DNA of 7,769 nt, taken from contig JAFOJB010000063.1 in NCBI GenBank assembly GCA_017420455.1, forward strand, positions 1-7,769, read 5' to 3'. The translations under genes were made by a program, and so were the position numbers. The stretch comes from Blautia sp. Its GTDB lineage: Bacteria; Bacillota; Clostridia; Lachnospirales; Lachnospiraceae. Below the pieces are notes generated by a model. The model was not told the origin of the DNA. It did not search any database and saw only the letters and a program-made list of their open reading frames with translations. This document shows, one piece after another, positions 1-6,432 of this stretch. Position 1 is the first letter of the stretch. Every line of letters begins with the position of its first letter.

Positions 1-2
1 AT

Positions 3-515
3 AACCCGGGGACAAAGGAGAATGCGGGAATCTTCTCCCAGTCCCAGGGATGGCTGGTGCTGGCAGAAGCACTGATGGGGCATGGAGACAGGGCTTTCCA
101 GTACTGGTGGGAAAACGCGCCTTCCGTACAGAACGATCAGGCGCAGATCCGTATGCTGGAACCCTATTGCTACGGCCAGTTTACAGAGGGGAAGGCAAGT
201 CCCTGCTTCGGCCGCTCTCATGTACACTGGCTTACCGGAACCGCCTCCACCATGATGGTCGGCGCTGTGGAAGGAATCCTGGGAATGCGGCCGGATCTTC
301 ACGGTCTGCTCATTGCCCCGTCCATTCCCTCCTCCTGGAAGTACCTCAATATCGATAAGGATTTCAGAGGGCATAAGCTTCATATCCGGATCGATAATTC
401 CAGACATAAGGAAACAGGATATATTTCGGTCACTCTGAACGGGAAGGAACGGGCGGACAGCTATATTCCCGCCTCGGAGCTGGACGCGGAGAACGAAATC
501 GTGATCGTGATGTAG
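3..515 (+). CDS. GH94 family disaccharide phosphorylase, C-terminal part (5' end outside window)
   Basis: Glycoside hydrolase family 94 enzymes cleave beta-linked disaccharides such as cellobiose, cellobionate or chitobiose with inorganic phosphate, giving a sugar 1-phosphate in the cytoplasm. The frame is open from base 3 and begins with family sequence (NPGTKENAGIF), so the gene continues upstream; the GTG at 57 lies inside this conserved block and is not a start. About 170 residues are visible: the end of the (alpha/alpha)6 barrel, with EPYCYGQFTEG and GRSHVHWLTGTAS, then the closing segment GILGMRPDLHGLLIAPSIP and the C-terminal beta region. The catalytic acid lies upstream and cannot be checked. 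The GQFTEG/GRSHVHW signature differs from classical cellobiose and chitobiose phosphorylases as I recall them; a cellobionate-type or unassigned specificity is possible. The position I align with the phosphate-binding His reads Gln (SQSQGW). The gene ends 65 bases before the acetyltransferase with no terminator seen between them. Confidence 0.88.
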   Translation, partial: NPGTKENAGIFSQSQGWLVLAEALMGHGDRAFQYWWENAPSVQNDQAQIRMLEPYCYGQFTEGKASPCFGRSHVHWLTGTASTMMVGAVEGILGMRPDLHGLLIAPSIPSSWKYLNIDKDFRGHKLHIRIDNSRHKETGYISVTLNGKERADSYIPASELDAENEIVIVM

Positions 516-580
516 GCAGAAGGATTACCGGACATCCTCGTGATGCAGGCGGCAGAGAAGGAGACAGAGGAGGAGACGAC

Positions 581-1171
581 ATGGAGCATAAGGGAACAGT
601 CAGAATTGAAACAGAGCGCCTGGTTCTCCGGCGCTTTGTCATGGAGGATGTACATGCGGCTTTCCGGAACTGGGAAAGCGATGAACAGGTGACGCGGTTT
701 CTCAGGTGGCAGGCTTACCACGAAGAAGAAGGCGTGGCAGCTGTGATGCGGGACTGGGTGGACTCTTATAAGAATCCGTCCTTTTACCAGTGGGCCATTG
801 AATGGAAAGAGATCGGCGAGCCTGTAGGCTCGATCTCTGTGGTGGGAATGGATGAGAGAACAGAAAAGGTGCACATCGGTTACTGCATCGGAAGCAGGTG
901 GTGGCATCGCGGCATTACCAGTGAAGCACTGGCAGCGGTCATCCCGTTTTTCTTTGAAGAGGTAAAGGTGAACCGTATTGAATCCTCCCATGATCCCCGG
1001 AATCCAAATTCCGGGAGCGTCATGAAAAAATGCGGACTGAAATACGAGGGTACACTGCGCAAAGCCGACTGGAACAATACCGGGATTGTGGATTGCTGCA
1101 TGTACAGCCTTCTGCGGGAGGAATGGGGGCAGGAGAAGCTGCAGTGCGAGGCCTCACCGGCCGGGGACTGA
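581..1171 (+). CDS. GNAT family N-acetyltransferase, RimJ/RimL-like
   Basis: A 196-residue protein of the GNAT fold, which transfers acetyl from acetyl-CoA to an amine. The N-terminus IETERLVLRRF (residues 9-19) is the typical first strand of the RimJ/RimL (Acetyltransf_3) group. Acetyl-CoA motif A is IGYCIGSRWWHRGITSEAL (99-117), with the pyrophosphate-binding RGIT turn at 110-113. Motif B follows as NPNSGSVMKKCGLKYEG (141-157), the usual N-x-x-S-x-x-V/M-x-x-x-G-F/L-x-x-E-G block. Length is near the family norm, with a slightly long polar tail after residue 180. The ATG at 581 is supported by AGAGGAGGAG (566-575). The substrate cannot be told; these enzymes act on ribosomal-protein N-termini, antibiotics or small amines. 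It may be cotranscribed with the GH94 gene. The transporter leader follows. Confidence 0.9.
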   Translation: MEHKGTVRIETERLVLRRFVMEDVHAAFRNWESDEQVTRFLRWQAYHEEEGVAAVMRDWVDSYKNPSFYQWAIEWKEIGEPVGSISVVGMDERTEKVHIGYCIGSRWWHRGITSEALAAVIPFFFEEVKVNRIESSHDPRNPNSGSVMKKCGLKYEGTLRKADWNNTGIVDCCMYSLLREEWGQEKLQCEASPAGD

Positions 1172-1262
1172 TGTGTTTTCTGATGTCTGCCGGCTCTCCT
1201 GACTGCAGAAGAACAGGAAATCCTCATTGACCAGAATTTTATACTTGTGTGTCGTCCCTGAT

Positions 1263-1268
1263 TATATT
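1263..1268 (+). promoter_or_regulatory. Tentative -10 box for the transporter operon
   Basis: TATATT matches five of six bases of the sigma-A -10 box. No good -35 lies 16-18 bases upstream; the TTGACC at 1227-1232 is 30 bases away, too far to serve it. The position would give a leader of about 100 bases before the ATPase gene. This is weak evidence; the operon could instead be read from upstream of the acetyltransferase. Confidence 0.25.
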
Positions 1269-1293
1269 AAAATCTCTATCAAAGAACCTGTTC

Positions 1294-1357
1294 CCGGACG
1301 AAAGGACCGGCCTTCAGCTGCTGCGAGGGCTTTTTCGGGCAGGCTTTACGAAAAAGC
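1294..1357 (+). promoter_or_regulatory. Transporter leader with overlapping hairpins (possible attenuator)
   Basis: Three hairpins share bases. The first pairs CCGG (1294-1297) with CCGG (1307-1310). The second is a terminator-like stem pairing 1310-1315 with 1325-1330, plus two inner pairs. The third is a perfect 9-bp inverted repeat, GCTTTTTCG (1329-1337) with CGAAAAAGC (1349-1357), which ends two bases before the ribosome binding site at 1359-1367. The middle stem shares 1310 (and 1309 if its wobble pair forms) with the first and 1329-1330 with the third, so forming it excludes the complete neighbours. That is the logic of an attenuator or riboswitch expression platform, but I recognise no known riboswitch class; the purine riboswitch core is absent. 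Function is inferred. Confidence 0.4.
1309..1335 (+). terminator. Terminator-like hairpin in the transporter leader
   Basis: GCCTTC (1310-1315) pairs with GAGGGC (1325-1330), with one G-T wobble. GC (1317-1318) pairs further in with GC (1323-1324) around a TGCT loop, leaving A1316 bulged. Five T residues (1331-1335) follow at once. It lies only 38 bases upstream of the ATPase start codon, too close for a separate promoter to fit comfortably after it. Either it attenuates the transporter operon or it is a weak chance structure. Confidence 0.4.
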
Positions 1358-1372
1358 GAGGGAGGTGCTGCC

Positions 1373-2881
<1,509 letters not shown>

Positions 2882-2897
2882 AGGGAGGGACTTCAGA

Positions 2898-3968
2898 ATG
2901 AGAAAAGGAAAGAATTCCATGGCGGGCATTGTGGTCCCGCTGTTGTCCATTGTGCTTGCCCTTCTGATCGGAGCCATTATTATGGTGTGCCTCGGGGCGA
3001 ATCCTGCGACAGCCATGAAAAATCTGGCGATCGGCGCTTTTGGCTCGAAGCCGAATATCGGCACTACCCTGACCAAGGCGACGCCGCTTATTTTTACCAG
3101 CCTCTGCGCCTGCTTCGCCTATAAATGCGGTGTATTCAATCTCGGCGGAGAAGGGCAGTTTATCATGGGATCCATCGCGGCTATCTATGTGACGCTGGTT
3201 ACCGGGATCACCGGCGTACCGGCCATGCTTCTGGCCCTGGCCGCCGGAGCCGCGGCGGGAGGAATCTGGGGGTTCCTGCCGGGAATCCTGAAGATCACCC
3301 GGGGACAGAACGAGATGATCACTTCGATCATGTTCAACTATATCGCCACTCTTCTGATGGGCGTTGTTTATACCAACTGGCTGCGGGACGGCAGTGTTCC
3401 CCAGACCCAGGCTGTGCCGAAGGAAAGCCAGATTCCCAGAGTCATTACAGGAATGCGTTTCACCTGGGGCTTTGTGATCGCGGTGGTGCTCGGCCTTATT
3501 CTTTACTATTTTCTCTTCAGGACCTCCGGCGGGTTCAAGCTCCGGGCAGTGGGCATCAATGCCACGGCGGCCCGCTTCAATGGCTTTCCGGTGCGCCGCC
3601 TGATGCTGTTCAGCTTTATCGTATCCGGTGCGATCGCCGGTCTCGGAGGAAGCGCGGAGCTTCTGGGAACCCAGTTCCGGCTGATCAACGGGTTTGCTTC
3701 CGGCTATGGTTTTGACGGTGTGGCAATGGCCCTGATCGGACAGCTGAATCCCATCGCCACCATATTTGTGGCCCTGTTTTTTGCGGCGCTCCGCGCGGGG
3801 GCTACTACAATGCAGGCTGCTACGGGAGTCCCTACCAGTGTGTCTGATATTATTCAGGCTCTGGTCATCGTATTTACGGTGGCAGGCATGGCTCTTACAA
3901 AGCTTCCGGAATTCACTGCGTTTCTGCAGAACCGGTCACACAAAAACGGGAAGGAGGTAAGGGACTGA
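2898..3968 (+). CDS. Nucleoside-type ABC importer permease 1 (NupP/YufP-like)
   Basis: A 356-residue polytopic membrane protein of the branched-chain-type permease superfamily (BPD_transp_2), subunit one of the importer pore. Hydrophobic segments are clear at about 10-32, 64-84, 88-130 and onward. Family signatures include GVFNLGGEGQF (78-88) and GQNEMITSIMFNYIA (136-150), the latter matching the conserved region of YufP-type proteins. The C-terminus is basic and polar, as expected for a cytoplasmic tail. The start at 2898 has AGGGAGGGA at 2882-2890. Gene order (ATPase, then this, then a shorter permease) matches the nupOPQ core. Its last codons contain a strong ribosome binding site and its TGA stop (3966-3968) lies inside a hairpin that appears to serve the next gene. 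Confidence 0.95.
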   Translation: MRKGKNSMAGIVVPLLSIVLALLIGAIIMVCLGANPATAMKNLAIGAFGSKPNIGTTLTKATPLIFTSLCACFAYKCGVFNLGGEGQFIMGSIAAIYVTLVTGITGVPAMLLALAAGAAAGGIWGFLPGILKITRGQNEMITSIMFNYIATLLMGVVYTNWLRDGSVPQTQAVPKESQIPRVITGMRFTWGFVIAVVLGLILYYFLFRTSGGFKLRAVGINATAARFNGFPVRRLMLFSFIVSGAIAGLGGSAELLGTQFRLINGFASGYGFDGVAMALIGQLNPIATIFVALFFAALRAGATTMQAATGVPTSVSDIIQALVIVFTVAGMALTKLPEFTAFLQNRSHKNGKEVRD

Positions 3969-4006
3969 TCCGGTAGTCCGGCGGATGAAGTCCCGGGACA
4001 GACATG
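3951..4006 (+). promoter_or_regulatory. Ribosome binding site bridged to its start codon by a hairpin
   Basis: AAGGAGGTAA (3951-3960), a near-perfect Shine-Dalgarno, lies about 45 bases before the ATG of the second permease (4004), far beyond the usual 5-9. No start codon lies at proper spacing from it. The gap holds a hairpin: GGGACT (3961-3966) pairs with AGTCCC (3989-3994), and ATCCG (3968-3972) pairs with CGGAT (3982-3986), with a one-by-two internal loop and a 9-base apical loop. If folded, it leaves 11 unpaired bases between GGAGGT and ATG. The stop codon of permease 1 (3966-3968) is inside the 5' arm, so a terminating ribosome would open the structure. The role is inferred from geometry. 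Confidence 0.55.
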
Positions 4007-4927
4007 AATTTTGTTACGAATCTTCTTCTTGCGACGGTCCGTATGGCGATCCCGATTCTGTTTATCGCCATCGGGGAAATGTATTCAGAGAGAGCGGGTA
4101 TGGTGAATATCGGCCTGGAGGGCCTTGCCGCCATCGGTTCCCTGGTAGGGTTCCTGATGTGCTTTATCACAGGGAGCACCTGGCTTGGAATTTTCTGCGG
4201 CGCGCTGGTGGGCATTGCCGTAAATATGATCTATGCCTTTGCGACCATCAATCTCTGCGCCAATCATACGGTGTATGGCATGGCCATCAATATTTTCGCT
4301 CCGGCTCTTGCTTCTTTCATTTACAGGGTGTATTTTGGTAAGGGAAGTGATCTTTCCCAGATTACTCTGATGAAGGGACTGGGAATCCCCGGGCTGAAAA
4401 ACATCCCTCTGGTCGGAGAGCTTTTGTTCAACCAGACTCCCATGGTATATCTGGCGTTCCTGCTGGTGATCTTTACAGCGGTCTTCTTCAGGAGAACCCG
4501 CTCCGGACTGAATTACCGCGCGGTGGGCGAGAATCCCAAGGCGGCTGCGACCCTGGGCATCAACGTGATCGGTGTGAAATATCTGTCCTGCGTGATCTGT
4601 GGTGCTCTGGCAGGGATCGGCGGTGCGTATCTTACCACCTGCTATTCCAATACCTATACGGAGGGAAATATTGCAGGACGCGGGTTTATCGCCCTGGCAG
4701 CGGTCATTTTCGGAAGATGGAGCGCGGGAGGTATTCTGCTGGCCTGCCTGTTTTTCGGCTTCTGTGACGCCCTGCAGATCCGTCTGCAGGTGGCCGGGCT
4801 TGGAATCCCTTATCAGTTTTTCCAGATGATCCCCTTTGCGGCGACGATTCTGGCGCTTACGCTGATCGGCGGCAGAAAGCTGGGGCCGAAGGCAGCCGGA
4901 AAGCCATACAGGAAGGAAGAACGCTGA
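4004..4927 (+). CDS. Nucleoside-type ABC importer permease 2 (NupQ/YufQ-like)
   Basis: A 307-residue polytopic membrane protein, the second pore subunit. The N-terminal block SERAGMVNIGLEG (28-40) is the hallmark of this half of the permease pair. RAVGENPKAAATLGI in the second half matches the conserved cytoplasmic loop expected to touch the ATPase, and alternating hydrophobic segments run to a short basic tail. An in-frame TGA at 3986-3988 means the start cannot be further upstream than 4004; homologous sequence begins immediately, so ATG 4004 is used. The adjacent GGGACA is a poor binding site; the strong one lies at 3951-3960 across a hairpin. The spacing of 35 bases from permease 1 is wide for this operon. 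A 147-base gap follows before the binding-protein gene. Confidence 0.94.
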   Translation: MNFVTNLLLATVRMAIPILFIAIGEMYSERAGMVNIGLEGLAAIGSLVGFLMCFITGSTWLGIFCGALVGIAVNMIYAFATINLCANHTVYGMAINIFAPALASFIYRVYFGKGSDLSQITLMKGLGIPGLKNIPLVGELLFNQTPMVYLAFLLVIFTAVFFRRTRSGLNYRAVGENPKAAATLGINVIGVKYLSCVICGALAGIGGAYLTTCYSNTYTEGNIAGRGFIALAAVIFGRWSAGGILLACLFFGFCDALQIRLQVAGLGIPYQFFQMIPFAATILALTLIGGRKLGPKAAGKPYRKEER

Positions 4928-4928
4928 G

Positions 4929-4948
4929 GGTTCCGAAGGGGCTTTTTT
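4929..4948 (+). terminator. Weak terminator-like hairpin after permease 2
   Basis: GGTTCC (4929-4934) pairs with GGGGCT (4938-4943) around a GAA loop, followed by further T residues to 4948. Three of the six pairs are G-T wobbles, so it would be leaky at best. It begins two bases after the stop codon of permease 2. It could lower or process readthrough into the binding-protein gene, or mean nothing. Confidence 0.22.
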
Positions 4949-4981
4949 CAGAAAACCAAAAAGGCAGAGGTCTGACAATCT

Positions 4982-5047
4982 GGTAACTGCCGGGAAACCG
5001 GTTGAACAGGGAGCAGCCTGGCGCTAAGAGAAGCCGCGGCAGTTTCC
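4982..5047 (+). promoter_or_regulatory. Folded leader upstream of the binding-protein gene
   Basis: AACTGCCG (4985-4992) is perfectly complementary to CGGCAGTT (5037-5044), with GG (4982-4983) and CC (5046-5047) pairing beyond one mismatch. Inside lie CCGG-GAAA-CCGG (4990-5001), a stem capped by a GNRA tetraloop, and CAGG-GAGCAG-CCTG (5007-5020). The GAAA hairpin uses three bases of the long stem, so either a shortened closing stem (4985-4989 with 5040-5044) forms a multi-branch junction, or one excludes the other. The element ends 14 bases before the ribosome binding site at 5061-5068. I match it to no known riboswitch. Likely roles are mRNA stabilisation or processing that raises binding-protein output, or a ligand sensor; this is inference. 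Confidence 0.4.
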
Positions 5048-5074
5048 CTATATTACAACTAAGGAGGTAGCTTT

Positions 5075-6076
5075 ATGAAAAAATGGTTGGCTTCAGGTCT
5101 GATATGTGTCATGTGCGCATCTCTTGTAACTCCGGCCGCTGCAGAGGCGAAGGATTACAAAGTAGCAATGATCTGTGATTCCAGTATCAATGACGGCGGC
5201 TGGGGCGCTGCCTGCTACAATGCAATGGTAGATGCCTGCGAAAAGAACGGATGGACCTATGAGGTTTCCGACAGTATCGGTCAGAATGAGTATTATGATT
5301 CAATCGCAGCGTACTGTTCTCTTGGCTATGATATGATCTATGCGCCTGGCAATCAGTATACAGACGCGGTTCTGCAGGCGGCAGAGGAATATCCGGACAT
5401 CGCGTTTGCTCTGCTGAACGGCGGAGAAGGCACTCCTGCCCAGGCAGTGAACGGAAATGTTACTTCCCTTCTTCCGAACGCCACACAGATCGGATGGATC
5501 GCCGGCGCCCTTGCAGGGCTTATGACGGAATCCGGAACCATCGCCTTTATCGGCGGTATGGAGCTGGATACGACCAAGGCGAAATATGCGGGTTACTCAG
5601 AAGCAGCTGCTTTTGTCGGAGAAGCAGAAGGCAAGACCGTTACCTGCATCGACCCGCCCTATGCAGGCTCCTTTGATGCATCCGATAAGGGGATCGAGTT
5701 CGCGAAGGCTCTGATCGACAATGGCGCAGATGTGTTCTTCGGCGATGCTTCCGCAGTGGATTCCGGTGCCCGCCAGGCCATCGACGAGGCCAACAAGGCA
5801 GCCGGCGAGATCAGGATCTTTGATATCGGCCAGCCGGCAGATATCCTTGGACAGAATGAATGCATCATCTGCTCGCAGGTGACCGACAATTCCGCGATGA
5901 TCAGCACCTCCATGCAGGCTGTTGAGAACGGAACCTTCGGCGGCGAGGTGATCTACGGAACACTGCAGAACGGCGCGCTCTCCGCAGGCGCCCTGAGCGA
6001 TCTTGTTCCGGAGGATGTCCAGGCAAAATATAAAGAATATCTTCAGCAGATGATCGACGATACCTTTATGAAATAA
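5075..6076 (+). CDS. BMP/PnrA-family substrate-binding protein of the ABC importer
   Basis: A 333-residue secreted binding protein of the basic membrane protein (BMP, PnrA/NupN/YufN) family, whose known members bind purine nucleosides or, in Treponema RfuA, riboflavin. A signal peptide spans residues 1-23 or 1-25 (MKKW, hydrophobic core, then PAAAEAKD). The mature part opens with YKVAMICDSSINDGGWGAA, the first strand and binding loop of the family, and includes GSFDASDKGIEFAKALIDNGADVFFGDAS, the standard central block (FFGD ends at residue 224), and FDIGQPAD near 249-256. Neither Cys11 nor Cys14 sits in a lipobox, so the usual lipoprotein anchor of Gram-positive homologues seems missing. The binding loop has Trp43-Gly44 where I expect Phe-Asn in PnrA, so substrate identity is uncertain. 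Start 5075 is supported by AAGGAGGT (5061-5068). It is the last gene of the transporter set. Confidence 0.93.
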   Translation: MKKWLASGLICVMCASLVTPAAAEAKDYKVAMICDSSINDGGWGAACYNAMVDACEKNGWTYEVSDSIGQNEYYDSIAAYCSLGYDMIYAPGNQYTDAVLQAAEEYPDIAFALLNGGEGTPAQAVNGNVTSLLPNATQIGWIAGALAGLMTESGTIAFIGGMELDTTKAKYAGYSEAAAFVGEAEGKTVTCIDPPYAGSFDASDKGIEFAKALIDNGADVFFGDASAVDSGARQAIDEANKAAGEIRIFDIGQPADILGQNECIICSQVTDNSAMISTSMQAVENGTFGGEVIYGTLQNGALSAGALSDLVPEDVQAKYKEYLQQMIDDTFMK

Positions 6077-6088
6077 CCAATGTGACAG

Positions 6089-6260
6089 GAGGGACAGTTC
6101 CTTTTTCTCAGGAAGAAGTGAGAAAAGGGGACGGTTCCTTTTTCTCAGGAGAAGTGAGAAAAAGGGATGGTTCCTTTTTTCTCAGGAAGAAGTGAGAAAA
6201 AGTAGAAAAGGGGCGGTTCCTTTTTTCTCAGGAAGAAATGAGAAAAAAGGAACCGTCCCC
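6089..6260. repeat. Cluster of four REP-like hairpin repeats
   Basis: Four imperfect copies share the plan: G-rich head, GGTTCC or GTTCC, T-run, CTCA, a purine-rich loop, TGAG, A-run. They start near 6091 (36 bp), 6127 (37 bp), 6164 (38 bp plus an 8-base spacer) and 6210 (51 bp). Heads are GGGACAGTTCC, GGGGACGGTTCC, GGGATGGTTCC and GGGGCGGTTCC. Every copy can fold on CTCA/TGAG. Only the fourth carries the complementary tail GGAACCGTCCCC (6249-6260), which is exactly complementary to the head of copy 2. I recall similar GGGGACGGTTCC palindromes as dispersed intergenic repeats in Clostridia, some beside REP-associated (Y1) transposases; none is encoded here. Confidence 0.8.
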
Positions 6261-6275
6261 TTTTCTCTTTTTTTC
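6210..6275 (+). terminator. Long hairpin terminator after the transporter operon
   Basis: The arms 6210-6230 and 6239-6260 form a 21-bp stem interrupted only by one bulged T (6256), with the 8-base loop GGAAGAAA (6231-6238). A T-rich tract, TTTTCTCTTTTTTTC (6261-6275), follows. It is the fourth repeat copy, so a repeat element seems to serve as the operon terminator, separating the binding-protein gene from metY. The T-rich complement of the preceding A-rich copies could make it work on the other strand too. Confidence 0.7.
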
Positions 6276-6350
6276 TTGTATGGATTCCGCAACAGGGAAC
6301 AGCTATACCTGAAGATAGGTTTTTCATATAGAGTAACAGCCCGGTTTGTG

Positions 6351-6379
6351 TTGACAGAAAGGAGGAGAGATGATAATAT
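6351..6379 (+). promoter_or_regulatory. Strong sigma-A promoter of metY
   Basis: TTGACA (6351-6356) is a perfect -35 box. After exactly 17 bases comes TAATAT (6374-6379), preceded by an extended TG at 6371-6372. Transcription should start near 6386, giving a leader of about 47 bases, too short for a SAM riboswitch or T-box. Copies of CATATA lie at 6325, 6381 and 6390, on both sides of the promoter; the ones at 6325 and 6390 extend to CATATAGA. They might be regulator sites but are AT-rich and may be chance. Confidence 0.8.
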
Positions 6380-6432
6380 CCATATAAATCATATAGAAAC
6401 AGTATGAAAAAGAAATGAGAAGGAGAACAATT

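Noticed and set aside
461..991. 176-codon minus-strand frame between GH94 and the acetyltransferase
   Set aside because: It overlaps both real genes antisense and shows no family features.
1227..1245. TTGACC with TATACT as a promoter
   Set aside because: Only 7 bases separate the two boxes, far below the 16-18 needed.
1172..1372. Purine riboswitch ahead of the nucleoside-type transporter
   Set aside because: The conserved core loops of the purine aptamer (such as TTTCTACC and CCGTAAA-like elements) are not found.
4085..4978. 297-codon open frame on the minus strand opposite permease 2
   Set aside because: It lies antisense to a clear permease gene, its protein is polar and matches nothing, and it reflects codon bias of the real gene.
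4982..5047. Leader considered as a tRNA or small SRP RNA
   Set aside because: No TTCGA T-loop or acceptor stem for tRNA, and the GGTCCGGAAGGAAGCAGCC-type SRP core is missing apart from a short GAGCAGCC similarity.
6089..6260. Repeat cluster considered as a CRISPR array
   Set aside because: The copies abut or have an 8-base spacer, differ from each other, are long palindromes, and no cas genes are present.
6145..6407. Small ORFs on both strands over the repeats (61-71 codons, containing GTVPFS-like peptides)
   Set aside because: They are translations of the hairpin repeats; low-complexity peptides, no proper ribosome binding site, and the + strand one runs across the metY promoter.
6415..6432. 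Upstream in-frame ATG as the metY start
   Set aside because: The purine-rich binding site AGAAGGAGA lies downstream of it and is correctly spaced for the ATG at 6433; the extra six residues (MRRRTI) are just the translated binding site.
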